NCBI GenBank assembly: GCA_007115705.1
Contig: QXEO01000215.1
Coordinates: forward strand, 310,001-374,000
DNA: 64,000 nt
DNA from: Dactylis glomerata
Taxonomy: Eukaryota; Streptophyta; Magnoliopsida; Poales; Poaceae
Direction of reading: 5' to 3'
Shown: positions 42,184 to 54,785 of the stretch, piece by piece
Layout of the letters: every line of letters starts with the position of its first letter
How positions within the stretch are numbered: position 1 is the first letter of the stretch
Translations under genes and position numbers: made by a program
Notes under the pieces: generated by a model
The model's database searches: none
The model's input: only the letters and a program-made list of their open reading frames with translations
Told to the model about the DNA's origin: nothing

Positions 42184-45100
42184 TGTAACATCCCAAATAT
42201 TTCAAATTCAAATTCAGCATGCATGCATATTCATCATAGCATTTGAAATAAAATTTGAATCAAAATTTAAAAATAGAAGGTTGTTCTTTTTCTAAATCAA
42301 GCTTCAAAGCTTATGTGAGCCAATTTGAATTTCTCAAAATAATAAGTTTAAATGTTTTTACACCAAAACATTACTATTTTAAAAATCTTTTTCTATAAAT
42401 CTTTGAACTAAAATAAAAATCAGAAAGTTTTTTTTAAATAGCTCCATTGGATATGGAGGCTATTTTATATTTTTCTAGCAAATATTTTTGTTTACAAAAA
42501 CTTCACTATTTGGGGTTTTACAATATACTTAAATGCTATTTTACCAACAACATTACTGTTTTAGCTTTATTCTTTAAACCTTGAATTCAATTGAAAACTA
42601 GAAAATCTTATTTTGATTAACCCTATTAGTTATGGGGGCTAATTATATATTTTCTTTCACAAATATTTTTTTATTTTCAAACCTCACCAAGCAGCACACT
42701 TTGGTTTGCAAACACTTTGACATAATTTCAAAAGTTCTACAAAATTTAAAATATCCAAAAACCAACCAGATGTGTTTTCAATCAATCAAAGAATAAAACA
42801 GAAAAGAAACAGAAATAAGAAAAAGAAATAGAATAAAAAAAAGGGAACAGCCCAACTGGGCCAGCCCGGGGCAACCAGCCTAGCGAGCCAGCCCAGCAAC
42901 CACCCGCTCCCCTCTCCTTTCTCATTTTTCTTTTCTTTTCTGTCCACCCCTGCTGATAACTGGACCCCACTGGTCAGTATCATCTTCCCCAACCGCTTCC
43001 CCCTTCTCTGGAAAATCAACCGCAACCCCGCTCTCTCTCCCACTTCCTCTCGCACGCCCAGAGACTCCGCCTCGGCCCTTCCCCCAAACCCCAACCTCTC
43101 CTCTCTGCGTTCCCCTTCTTTCTTCTTCGAATCACTGAACCATTTCGCAAGAATTGCTCGCTGGATTTCTGGATTTCCGACACCGAATTCGTCGGTAATC
43201 GGCACGGTTGAGGAGCCCCGCCTCTCCCTCTTGGTTTCAATCTTTCTCTCTCACTTCTACGCGTCCACTGACGTCTCGGGTTCGTCCAGAAACGCCGCGC
43301 TTCGAGGTCCTCGTCGGTGTCCGAAGCCATCGCCGCCTCCAGTCACCCTTCGGAATCGCCACAGGAGGAAACCGTCGCCACTGATCAAGCTTTCGAGCTC
43401 TACGTCATTTTCCGCTCCCCGTCTGCCACTCGCTTGCTGTCGCCAACCACCGGAGCAACGTCGCCGTCGACCAGCAGGGCCGCCTCGCCGGTGAGCCTTA
43501 ACTTCCACCCCATCTCTCAACCGTTCGATCGGAGTGAACGGCTCAGATTAGAATCTAATACCGAATCGGTATTAGCCAGTGAGATACTGCCACGTTGCCT
43601 GCCCTCGTCAGCACCAGTCAAAACTGGTCAATCTTGTTTCAAGTTTGAATTTCAAATGTCAGAAATTGTTCAGAACTTGTAAAATCTCCAGAAAATAATC
43701 TACTTGGCCAAAAATTGCAAACTTTGTATCCCTGGAATCCTTGCAAAATTTAGAACCCAACCATGCAGTAATATCATGGTGTTACTGTGTAAGTTTTGAA
43801 AATGTATTTCAAATGGCAAAAAGTACCCATTTGCACCAAATAATTCGTAGATATTGTTCTACACATCCATTTTCTACAAATTTGTAGTCTATGGATTCCT
43901 CAGGACATGTAGAACACTCTAAAATCAAAAATTGTCAAACTTGAAATGTGCACAAACTTGCTCTTGTTAAATTTAGTCAAATCACAATTTTGGACCTCAT
44001 TTGAATTCTAAAAACTATTTTGGAGTGAAACCACTTGCAGTAGCTTCATATTACTGTCCTTTATCCAGTGGTTTCATAACACAAATTTTTTCAGAGCAAT
44101 GCCAAACCAAAAGCATTTTTGGGGAGCATTTGCTCAATTTCCAAATAGCCAAATTGTCTATTGCTTTGCAAAAATTATTAAAAGACTTTTCCAACACCAC
44201 ACTTGTTTTCTAAATAGTAAGGTTTACTAAATACAACATTTTCACACACTAACTTAGTGTGTGAAATTAAATTGACATTGCATACATGTCTATGATTTCC
44301 ATTTAGAAATAGTGTATTTATGCTTGTGTGCTTGTTGCTTGTTTAGATTGTGAAGAGGAACTGAACAACTCATGTGACTGTTGTGAGTGTGCTGGTTGCT
44401 ACCAAGGCAAGTGACACACATGCTTCTACCCATTTTATTTATGCATTAGTGTTTTATAATAGTGTGCATGATAGGCTGGATTTCAAAGTGAAGTTTTGCA
44501 ATGCTAGATCCTAGTAGTATATAGCCACCTCTGAACCCACCCCTGTTAGGTTGTAGTTTTAGTTGAAGAATTGATGCCAATGCTATGATCACTTGTTAAA
44601 AGTGTTTTGTGAACAAATTAAGAACTTCAACTAAAATGAAACACCTGGGTTGATTGGTTTGTTGATGGAGGCGAAGTTGAGTGTCTTCTGGGGCCTCATG
44701 CCTCCTAGAGGATGGGGTGAACTCCAGGAGTACACTTGTGGAATGCCACTCAGGATTAAAGAGGTTAACATGTCTTCCATGCCTTAGAGTACTTCCAGTG
44801 CAGCCTTATGACAATATGGGCTCTGTCTTTACTGATTAAGATGTGAGGGTTCAACTTGTGTGCAAGACATCGGCTGGTAGCAAAATTATAGGTGGTAACG
44901 GGTCTTGCTAGTATGGTTGCTCTCTCCTTCTGAAAGGTCTTGTCTCATTCTTCTCTCTGGGTAGAATGGGTCTTAAGGTGAAAGTGCACAACCCCTGCAG
45001 GGTGTCAAACTAATCGATTAGCCGTGTCCCCGGTTATGGACAATTTGAGTCTCTAGACATGGAATGTACGGAAGAATCTCATCACTATTTCTAAATGATT

Positions 45101-45757
45101 AAAATTTGACTAGAAACCCTTAGGTTAGGGTGTCAGGGCCATTCACTCCGAGGGGTGGTGGTTTCTGTTGTTCCGACTTTGTTGAGTTTCGCCCAGTTCT
45201 ACATACCTAGCTAGTATGTGGTATTTGAGGGTTATTTCGACCCTTTGAAAATATAAAACTTTGAAAGAAAGTTTTGAGAAAGAATTGTAGGACAAAATTG
45301 GCTTTATGCAAGTTAGCCCAAGAGATCCACCAGCCAAATATCATGTAGATAGCTCTTTCACAACAGCCACCAAATATGTGTCATTTGCCAGTACATCATT
45401 GTACTGACCCCCATTCATGGGGCTGCATATTCAAATGTGCAGGATATTCCGATGAGGAGTGAGTTGATAGGATCTCGAGTCTACATTCCAACATGACTGC
45501 CTGTGGCACATGGTGAAGATGAAGGCTCACTACTACCCTAGTTTCCGTTGTGTTTATGTTATCTTGAACTCTGTTATTTGAGCTAGTCCATGTGACTAAG
45601 CTGGTTTGTAAGTTTAAAGACTTATGTATCTGGATCCCCGTTGTAATATTTGATACTATGTAATGAATACTCTAGTTTGTTCTGTGGTGCTATCAGTGAT
45701 CCAGGGAATAGCACGTAACACAGATGTTCCACCTTAATCCAAAGGTGGGGCATTACA
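42184..45757 (+). repeat. 5' LTR of the Tekay-type derivative (3574 bp)
   Basis: TGTAACATCCC...GGGGCATTACA. AT-rich U3 followed by a GC-rich patch (42860-43500) and a long R/U5. Frames of up to 139 codons in the GC-rich patch are not supported by domains and recur as broken versions in the 3' LTR. Confidence 0.93.
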
Positions 45758-45760
45758 AAA

Positions 45761-45772
45761 TGGTATCAGAGC
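45761..45772 (+). other. Primer binding site (initiator tRNA-Met type)
   Basis: TGGTATCAGAGC, three bases after the LTR. Confidence 0.9.
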
Positions 45773-46222
45773 ATAGTGTTGCCTGTAGGATCGAGACCCT
45801 AGGATTGGAATACCATAGGAATCAAAAAAATATTTAAAAATGTTTGTGAAAATTTGTGTGGTCTGAACTTGCCTTAATCATTTCATTGCATACTTGTACT
45901 TCTTACCTTGTTTCAAATCTTGCCTTGTTTCTTTTCAAAAATTTAGATGGACTCCTATGATCAAAGGCATTAGTAGTCCACCATTAGTTCATTTGTATTA
46001 GTTTTCGATACACATTTGTATTGTCCTACCTTTGTCGGTATGACAGTACCATTTACCTTGGTTGTTTTGTGAACCTTAGTGGTTGTTTTCAAAATTATCA
46101 AAGAATTTTGGAAATTTGTTTGCTTTGCCTGTTTGTTGTGTGACATGTTGTTTGTGCATGGGTAGGAAATTTTCTTCTTTAGTCCTATCTGTCTATTACT
46201 CATCTATGCTAAATCACCTCAG
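45773..46222 (+). other. 5' leader of the Tekay-type derivative
   Basis: AT-rich, T-rich leader with no supported frame. Unlike the minus-strand Tekay element it has no orf0-like frame before gag. Confidence 0.6.
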
Positions 46223-47374
46223 ATGCCGCCTCGCCGTGCACACAACAACAACAATGACAATGAGAATGAGAACAACAACAACAACAATGTGATCCAGCAG
46301 CTAGTCGCAGCGCAAGCACAACTGATGCAGATGATGACCCAGTTCATCTAGGCTAGTGCAAACAACAACAATAACAACAACAATCATCCACCACCGCCAC
46401 CCCCACCTCAAGTGGATAGGTTGACCAGATTTCTGAGGCTTAGGCCTAACAAGTTCTCATCTGCCTCGGAGCCAATAGTGGCTGATGACTGGCTACGTTC
46501 AGTCAATAAGGACCTGGTCACATGTGAGTGCACCGATGCTGAGAAGGTGCGATTCACTGCCCATTTGCTTGAAGGGCCAGCAGCTATGTGGTGGGAGACC
46601 TATCAGATCACTCATCCTATAGATGGTCTTGACTAGGATACCTTCAGGGAAGGCTTTCGTAATGCCCACATATCCCCGGGCATTATGAATGTGAAAAAAG
46701 ATGAATTCCGCATTTTGAAGCAGGGTGGAAGGACGCTGAAAGAGTATATGGATGACTTCTGTGCTCTGTCTAGGTATGCACCTGATGATATTGATACTGA
46801 TGCAAAGAGGAAGGAAAAATTTCTCAATGGACTCAAAGGAGAACTAAGGATACCCTTGTCAGTGGCTTATGCTCCAAACTATCAGTCCTTGCTTGATCAG
46901 GCTATCACACTGGATAACAATATCACGAAGGCAGAGAACCGCAAGAGGAAGTTCAGCAATGGCAAGGCTCACATTGGATCTTCCCATAAGAGACACCACT
47001 TCTCCGAAGGCAATGGAAATGGTAGTAGCTCCAATGGCCATAGGCACAATGGTGGAAACAATGGAAATCACTCCAATGGAAATCACAATGGAGTCAATGG
47101 TCACCAGAATGGAGGAAATGGAAATCACAATAGTCACCACAATGGAAACAATGGCCAGCACAACCACAACTCAGAAGCTAAGAAGGATCTCTCTCATATC
47201 ACATGCTTCAAGTGCAAGAAGAAGGGACACTATTCCACAAGCTGCCTAGAGAACAAGTCTGATGAATCTGCCAAGCCCAATCCATTCAAGAAGGGATATG
47301 TGAACCACATCAATGTAGAGGAAGTGATAGGTACGCTTCCATTCAACTCTTTTACAGCAAGGGATACTATTTGA
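46223..47374 (+). pseudogene. Tekay-type gag with two TAG codons
   Basis: ATG at 46223, MPPRRAHNNNN, then Asn runs. TAG at 46349-46351 (Gln likely) and 46634-46636 (Trp likely, in DGLD*DTF) lie in an otherwise single frame. The capsid part reads LLEGPAAMWWETYQI, FRNAHISPGIMNVKKDEFR and GRTLKEYMDDFCALSRYAP. A low-complexity block of NGN/HNG repeats follows, then the CCHC knuckle CFKCKKKGHYSTSC. The frame is lost by a one-base shift near 47365. Confidence 0.88.
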
Positions 47375-47579
47375 TACTGGAGCATTGCATTTATTCATAT
47401 CAAGAACATTTGAGAGCCAAACATGCATTTTTCCCACTGAAGCCATAGGAAGAACAATTACACTAACCACCCCAGAGAGAAAGAGGATTAGATATAAATT
47501 CTACTTGGAATTTAAAGATATTAGGCTAAACAATCTTAAGGGGGTTAGCCTAGAGGATATGGCCATAGTAAGAGAATGA
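47375..47579 (+). pseudogene. Protease stub
   Basis: In the next frame, LFDTGALHLFISRTFESQTC keeps the DTG catalytic motif of a retropepsin. Coding continues to SLEDMAIVRE, the usual junction to the start of RT, and ends in TGA at 47577-47579, where pol is missing. Confidence 0.75.
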
Positions 47580-47580
47580 T

Positions 47581-47781
47581 TTGGCTTACAAGGAGAAACA
47601 AATCAGGATAATGGAAGCAATGGAAAGAAATACTCACACCAAAACCATCAAGTTCTGTCCAGTACAGTGGAGCCACCACACCGAGGAAGAAACTACTTGG
47701 GAGCATAGTGAAAATCTTTTAGATTATCACCCAAACCTAATTGCTAGCCTTTTCGAAGCTCGAGGGCGAGCTTCATCTTAA
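47581..47781 (+). pseudogene. Chromodomain stub
   Basis: KTIKFCPVQWSHHTEEETTW is the end of a Tekay chromodomain. It directly follows the protease/RT junction, so reverse transcriptase, RNase H and nearly all of integrase were removed in one deletion. Ends in TAA at 47781. Confidence 0.8.
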
Positions 47782-47792
47782 GGGGGTTAGTC
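47779..47792 (+). other. Polypurine tract
   Basis: TAAGGGGGTTAGTC immediately before the 3' LTR. Confidence 0.75.
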
Positions 47793-50700
47793 TATAACAT
47801 CCCAAATTTTTCAAATTCAAATTCAGCATGCATGCATATTCATCATAGCATTTGAAATAAAATTTGAATCAAAATTTAAAAATAGAAGGTTGTTCTTTTT
47901 CTAAATTAAGCTTCAAAGCTTATGTGAGCCAATTTGAATTTCTCAAAATAATAAGTTTAAATGTTTTTACACCAAAACATTACTATTTTAAAAATCTTTT
48001 TCTATAAATCTTTGAACTAAAATAAAAATCAATTTTTTTTTTAATAGCTCCATTGGATATGGAGGCTATTTTATATTTTTCTAGCAAATATTTTTGTTTA
48101 CAAAAACTTCACTATTTGGGGTTTTACAATATACTTAAATGCTATTTTACCAACAACATTACTGTTTTAGCTTTATTCTTTAAACCTTGAATTCAATTGA
48201 AAACTAGAAAATCTTATTTTGATTAACCCTATTAGTTATGGGGGCTAATTCTATATTTTCTTTCACAAATATTTTTTATTTTCAAACCTCACCAAGCAGC
48301 ACACTTTGGTTTGCAAACACTTTGACATAATTTCAAAAGTTCTACAAAATTTAAAATATCCAAAAACCAACCAGATGTGTTTTTAATCAATCAAAGAATA
48401 AAACAGAAAAGAAACAGATATAAGAAAAAGAAACAGAATAAAAAAAGGGAACAGCCCAACTGGGCCAGCCCGGGGCAACCAGCCCAGCGAGCCAGCCCAG
48501 CAACCACCCGCTCCCCTCTCCTTTCTCATTTTTCTTTTCTTTTCTTTCCTCCCCCGCTGACAACTGGACCCCACTGGTCAGTATCATCTTCCCCAACCGC
48601 TTCCCCCTTCTCTGGAAAAGCAACCGCAACCCTGCTCTCTCTCCCACTTCCTCTCGCACGCCCAGAGACTCCCCCTTGGCCCTTCCCCCAAACCCCAACC
48701 TCTCCTCTCTGCTTTCCCCTTCTTTCTTCTTCGAATCACTGAACCATTTCGCAAGAATTGCTCACTGGATTTCTGGATTTCCGCCACCGAATTCGTCGGT
48801 AATCGGCACTATTGAGGAGCCCCACCTCTCCCTCTTGGTTTCAATCTTTCTCTCTCACTTCTATGCGTCCACTGACGTCTCGGGTTCATCCAGAAATGCC
48901 GCGCTTCGAGGTCCTCGTCGGTGTCCGAAGCCATCGCCGCCTCCAGTCACCCTTTGGAATCACCACAGGAGGAAACCATCACCGCTGATCAAGCTTTCGA
49001 GCTCTACGTCATTTTCCGCTCCCCGTCCGCCACTCGCTCGCTGTCGCCGACCACCGGAGCAACGTTGCCGTTGACCAGTAGGGCCGCCTCGCCGGAAAAC
49101 CGCCCCGCCGGTGAGCCTTGACTTCCACCCCATCTCTCAACCGTTGGATCGGAGTGAACGGCTCAGATTAGAATCTAATACCGAATCGGTATTAGCCAGT
49201 GAGATACTGACATGTTGTCTGCCCTCGTCAGCACCAGTCAAAACTGGTCAATCTTGTTTCAAGTTTGAATTTCAAATGTCAGAAATTGTTTAGAACTTGT
49301 AAAATCTCCAGAAAATAATCTACTTGGCAAAAAATTGCAAACTTTGTATCCCTGGAATCCTTGCAAAATTTAGAACCCAACCATGCAGTAATATCATGGT
49401 GTTACTGTGTAAGTTTTGAAAATGTATTTCAAATGGCAAAAAGTGCCCATTTGCACCAAATAATTCATAGATATTGTTCTACACATCCATTTTCTACAAA
49501 TTTGTAGTCTATGGATTCCTCAGGACATGTAGAACACTCTAAAATCAAAAATTGTCAAACTTGAAATGTGCACAAACTTGCTCTTGTTAAATTTAGTCAA
49601 ATCACTATTTTGGACCTCATTTGAATTCTAAAAACTATTTTGGAGTGAAACCAATTGCAGTAGCTTCATATTACTATCCTTTATCCAGTGGTTTCATAAC
49701 ACAAATTTTTCAGAGCAATGCCAAACCAGAAGCATTTTTGGGGAGCATTTGCTCAATTTCCAAATAGCCAAATTGTCTATTGCTTTGCAAAAATAATTAA
49801 AAGACTTTTCCAACCCCACACTTGTTTTCTAAATAGTAAGGTTTACTAAATACAACATTTTCACACACTAACTTAGTGTGTGAAATTAAATTGACATTGC
49901 ATACATGCATACATGTCTATGATTGCCATTTAGAAATAGTGTATTTATGCGTGTGTGCTTGTTGCTTGTTTAGATTGTGAAGAGGAACTGAACAACTCCT
50001 GTGACTGTTGTGAGTGTGCTGGTTGCTACCAAGGCAAGTGACACACATGCTTCTACCCATTTTATTTATGCATTAGTGTTTTATAATAGTGTGCATGATA
50101 GGCTGGATTTCAAAGTGAAGTTTTGCAATGCTAGATCCTAGTAGTATATAGCCACCTCTAAACCCACCCATGTTAGTATATAGCCACCTCTAAACCCGCA
50201 AATGCAATGATCACTTGTTAAAAGTGTTTTGTGAACAAATTAAGAACTTCAACTAAAATGAAACACCTGGGTGGATTGGTTTGTTGATGGAGGCGAAGTT
50301 GAGTGTCTTCTAGGGCCTCATGCCTCCTAGAGGATGGGGTGAACTCCAGGAGTACACTTGTGGAATGCCAATCAGGATTAAAGAGGTTAACATGTCTTCC
50401 ATGCCTTAGAGTACTTCCAGTGCAGCCTTATGACAATATGGGCTCTGTCTTGGCTGATTAAGATGTGAGGGTTCAACTTGTGTGCAAGACATCGGCTGGT
50501 AGCAAAATTATAGGTGGGAACGGGTCTTGCCAGTATGGTTGCTCTCTCCTTCTGAAAGGTCTTGTCTCATTCTTCTCTCTGGGTAGAATGGGTCTTAAGG
50601 TGAAAGTGCACAACCCCTGCAGGGTGTCAAACTAATCGATTAGCCGTGTCCCCAGTTATGGACAATTTGAGTCTCTAGACATGGAATGTATGGAAGAATC

Positions 50701-51047
50701 CCATCACCATTTCTGAATGATTAAAATTTGACTAGAAATCCTTTGGTTAGGGTGTCAGGGCCATTCACTCCGAGGGGTGGTGGTTTCTGTTGTTCCGACT
50801 TTGTTGAGTTTCGCCCAGTGCTACATACCTAGCTAGTATGTGGTATTTGAGTGTTATTTCGACCCTTTGAAAATATAAAACTTTGAAAGAAAGTTTTGAG
50901 AAAGAATTGTAGGACAAAATTGGCTTTATGCAAATTAGCCCAAGAGATCCACCAGCCAAATATCATGTAGATAGCTCTTTCACAACAGCCACCAAATATG
51001 TGTCATTTGCCAGTACATCATTGTACTGACCCCCATTCATGGGGCTG
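47793..51047 (+). repeat. 3' LTR of the Tekay-type derivative, cut at 51047
   Basis: Corresponds to 42184-45425 of the 5' LTR. Its first bases are TATAAC instead of TGTAAC, a change at the terminal dinucleotide. A local rearrangement with a duplicated TAGTATATAGCCACCTC lies around 50144-50205, and ATACATGC is duplicated near 49905. The LTR stops at GGGGCTG where the Athila-group element begins. Confidence 0.92.
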
Positions 51048-52590
51048 TGATGTCTACGCACTTCTATTCTTGTAGACACTTGTTGGGCCTCCAAGTGCAG
51101 AGGTTTGTAGAACAGCAGCAAGTTTCCCTTAAGTGGATCACCCAAGGTTTATCGAACTCAGGGAGGAAGAGGTCAAAGCTATCCCTCTCAAGCAACCCTG
51201 CAATTACGATACAGAAAGTCTATTGTGTCCCCAACACACCCAATACACTTGTCAAATGTATAGGTGCACTAGTTCGGCGAAGAGATAGTGAAATACAAGT
51301 GGTATAGATGATTATAAGTAGTAAATACAATCTGGAATAAAAATCGCTGCGAGCAAACATGTAACAAAACAGCAAGTAAACGGTGTGCAATGCTTGGAAA
51401 CAAGGCCTAGGGATCATACTTTCACTAGTGGACACACTCCCAACAATATAACATGATTGAACAAATAAACAACTTCTCTCCACTATGGTACTCTAAATTA
51501 CTCTCCTATTGAATAACACTAATCATTGTGTAGTGGCTACAGAAGCACCCCTTAAAGTTCATCAAGTACTTGACAAACACCACTCATAGAGATATCCAAA
51601 TCAAAGCACAACTCAAGATAGATATCATTGCAACTTAGACCAAGTACTAACACGGTGCACACACTGTCACCATTACACCATGAAAGGAGGAATAGATCAC
51701 TCAAACTATCATAGCAATAATTATTCTCATAATCCACAAGAGATCACAATCATAGCCTAAACCAAGTACCACCATGATGCACGCACTGTCACCGTTACAC
51801 TATGGCAGGAGGAATAGATTACTTTAACAATCACCACTAGAGTACACATAATATCTGAATAATAACATCTACTTGTTCAACATGATAGAAAGCTCACGAT
51901 CACATAAAGATCACATCATGGGAGAGAGAGGTGAACCACATAGCTACCGGTAGAGCCCTCAGCCCCGGGGATGAACTACTCCCTCCTCATCATAGGAGAC
52001 AGCAAGGTTGATGGAGATGGCGGTGAGGTCGATGGAGACGGCGGAGACGGCGATGGAGACCGATGGAGATGGCTCCGGGGGCACTTCCCCGTCCCGGCAG
52101 GGTGCCGGAACAGAGACTTCTGTCCCCCGAAATTCGTCGACGGCGGCGGCGGAGCTACGGAACTGTTCTGGAAATTTCGTCGACTCCCCTAGGGTTTTCC
52201 GTCCCGAGGCTTTATATAGGCGAAGGGGCGATGTCAGAGGTGGCCCCAGGCCTCCTCACACTAGGGTGGCGCGGCCAGGGCCTGGGCCGCGCCAGCCCTA
52301 TGTGAGGGTGGCCTGTGGCCCCTCTCCTTCCTCTCTTCGGATGTCTAGATGCTCCTGCAAAAAATATGACTTCTGGCTTTGGTTTCGTCCAATTCTGAGA
52401 ATATTTCCTGGGTATCACTTCTGAAACACAAAAACAGCAGAAAACAGGGTACTGGCACTGTGGCATCTTGTCAATAGGTTAGTTCCGGAAATCGCATAAA
52501 AACGCCACGAAGTGTTACGAAACACAAGGCAAATGGTGTAAAAACAAGCATGGAGCATCAAAAATTATAGATACGTTTGAGACGTATCAA
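51048..52590 (-). repeat. 3' LTR of the right Athila-group element (1543 bp)
   Basis: Same ends and length class as 3608-5151, with the TATA-like box at 52211-52220. The flank GGCTG before 51048 is the candidate target duplication; the partner is outside the window. Confidence 0.93.
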
Positions 52591-52605
52591 GCATCCCCAA
52601 GCTTA
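52591..52605 (-). other. Polypurine tract of the right Athila-group element
   Basis: The minus strand reads AAGCTTGGGGATGCT directly before the 3' LTR. Confidence 0.85.
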
Positions 52606-52766
52606 ACTCCTGCTCGTCCTCGAGTAGGTAAGTGATAACAAAAGAATAATTTTTGAGGTGACATGCACCTACACAATCTTGATCTTATATGTAAGCATTT
52701 GTGAGCTGGGATCATAAGAACTTAAAACATGGGCATGAAGATATAATCATGACAATAAGAACTTAG

Positions 52767-54436
52767 TGATACGTCTCAAACGTATCTATAATTTTTGATG
52801 CTCCATGCTTGTTTTTACACCATTTGTATATTGTTTCGTTACACTTAGTGGTACTTTTATACATTTTCCAGAACTAACCTATTAACGAAGTGCCACAGTG
52901 CCAGTTTCCTGTTTTCTGCTGTTTTTGTGTTTCAGAAGTGATACACAGGAAATATTCTCGGAATTGGACGAAACAAGTTCCTGAAGTCATATTTCACGGG
53001 GAAGCTCCCAAACATCCGAAGACCTGACGGAGGGGGGCCACGTGGCCCCCACACACAGGGGCGGCGCGGCCACCCCCCTGGCCGCGCCGGGCCCGCGTGA
53101 GGGGCCGTGGTCCCTCCTCTGACATCGTACTTTCGCCTATATATACCCCCTGACGAGAAAAACCTAAGGACCCGATCAGTTTTCCAGAATACATCGCGAT
53201 CCACCGCCGCCGTCGACCCGAAGATCGGGAGGGTCCAGAAGCTCTTCCCGGCACCCTGCCGGAGAGGGGAATCGCCACCGGAGGTCTTCTTCATCGCCAT
53301 GCTTGCCTCCGGAGCGATGAGTGAGTAGTCTACCTTGGACTATGGGTCCATAGCAGTAGCTAGATGGTTGTCTTCTCCACCATGTGCTTCATGCTTAGAT
53401 CTCATGAGCTGCCCTACATGATTGAGATCACAGTTATGTAATTCTATGATGTTGGTTTGTTGGGATCCGATGAATATTGGTGTTTATGATTAAGTTGATG
53501 TACTGAATTATATCTTTTGTTATCTCTATGTTGTTTATGATCTTGCATGCTCTCCATTGTTAGTAGCTATCTTGGCCGAGTAGTTGCTAGTGACTCCAAG
53601 AGGGGGTATTTATGCTCGATAGTGGGTTCATGTCTCTATTTCACTTGGGGGAGTGACAGAAACCTCTAAGGTGGTAGATGTGCTGTTGCTACTAGGGAGA
53701 AAACAACATTCATATGCTCAAGGGCATATGCTTTGTTTACATTACACACTTTGCTTAATACAATTATCTGTTGTTCGCAACTTAATACTTCTAGGGTGTT
53801 CGGATGATATCCCCGGGGGTGGATTATTAGTCATAGATGCAGTTGGATGGCGTTCTATGTATTTTGTTGTAATGCCCAGAGTAAATCTCATAGTGATCTT
53901 CTTGACATATCACGTTATCTTTATTCTATCAATTGCCCAACTGTAATTTGTTTACCCAACATGTTATTTATCTATGGAGAGACACCACTAGTGAACTGTG
54001 GACCCCGGTCCTATTTTAATCATATTGCAATCACCTGTTTACTTTTCCCGCACTGTTTATTTTACTCGCATATTACTACTGTTTTCTACTCGATACACTC
54101 ATAACCTTTGTTTCAAGCAAACCGGTGAGATTGACAACCTCATCGCAAGTTGGGGACAAAGTATTTGTTTGTGTGTGTGCAGGTTCCGCGCTGCTGCTGG
54201 CTGAAGACGAGTCAACAAGTATCGTTAACGGCGCCCTTGTTGAAAGTTACTAAGCCAGTCCGCATCACCTTCAGTCGTCACCGTCTCTCTTCTTCAAGAT
54301 CGACATTAAACCTTGGTTTCTTAACTGAGGGAAAACTAGCCACTGCACTCATCATACCTTCCTCTTGGGGTTCCCAACGGGCTGGTCATTCACCACGCAC
54401 AAGGACTGTCTGTTGCCACATTCACCTGAAGCATCA
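52767..54436 (+). repeat. 5' LTR of the plus-strand Athila-group element (1670 bp)
   Basis: TGATACGTCTC...GAAGCATCA, with a TATA box at about 53137-53146 after a GC-rich stretch. Frames of 60-97 codons at 53653-54104 are LTR sequence and recur at 58598-59049. Confidence 0.95.
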
Positions 54437-54446
54437 GCTACTTTTC

Positions 54447-54464
54447 TGGCGCCGTTGCCGGGGA
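54447..54464 (+). other. Primer binding site (tRNA-Asp type)
   Basis: TGGCGCCGTTGCCGGGGA, 10 nt after the LTR. Confidence 0.92.
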
Positions 54465-54632
54465 AGAGAGAAGACTTCTGCAAGGGGAGTTCTTCGCACA
54501 CACATTCTTTACTTTGTTATTTGTTTTGCTTTACTTTATTTTATTTTACCTGCATTGCTTTATATCAAAAAACCCAAAAAAATTAGAATCCTTGGTAGTT
54601 GTTTTTACTTATCTGCTTTTAGTTTTGTTACA

Positions 54633-54785
54633 ATGAGTAATCCTGAAGTAGAAGTTCGTAGTTTCAAGCAGCAAGAAGGAGAAAGTGTTTGTTGGAAAAG
54701 AGCAAAAATTTATGTTGAATCATCTTCGGGAACCTTCAAAGAGCCTACTGAGGTAACTAGCACTTCATCTATTGATATTACTTGA
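54633..54785 (+). CDS. 50-aa gag-start-like ORF
   Basis: MSNPEVEVRSFKQQEGESVC resembles the first residues of Athila-type gag (an EVEVR-F-EGE pattern). It then diverges and stops at 54785, in sequence that joins the shared non-coding interior (CGCCTAGCTCAAAGGCG). It sits where the minus-strand family has its 282-codon frame. Probably a leftover of gag, possibly translated as a short peptide. Confidence 0.45.
   Translation: MSNPEVEVRSFKQQEGESVCWKRAKIYVESSSGTFKEPTEVTSTSSIDIT

Noticed and set aside
46961..47170. NGN/HNG-rich segment as a separate low-complexity gene
   Set aside because: It is in frame with and inside the Tekay-type gag, between capsid and zinc knuckle.
51043..51047. GGCTG as target duplication of the right Athila-group element
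   Set aside because: The partner lies beyond 64000, so it cannot be confirmed here.
53653..54104. Repeated frames (97 and 85 codons) found again at 58598-59049
   Set aside because: Both lie in the two LTRs of one recent element, so identity reflects LTR age, not coding function.
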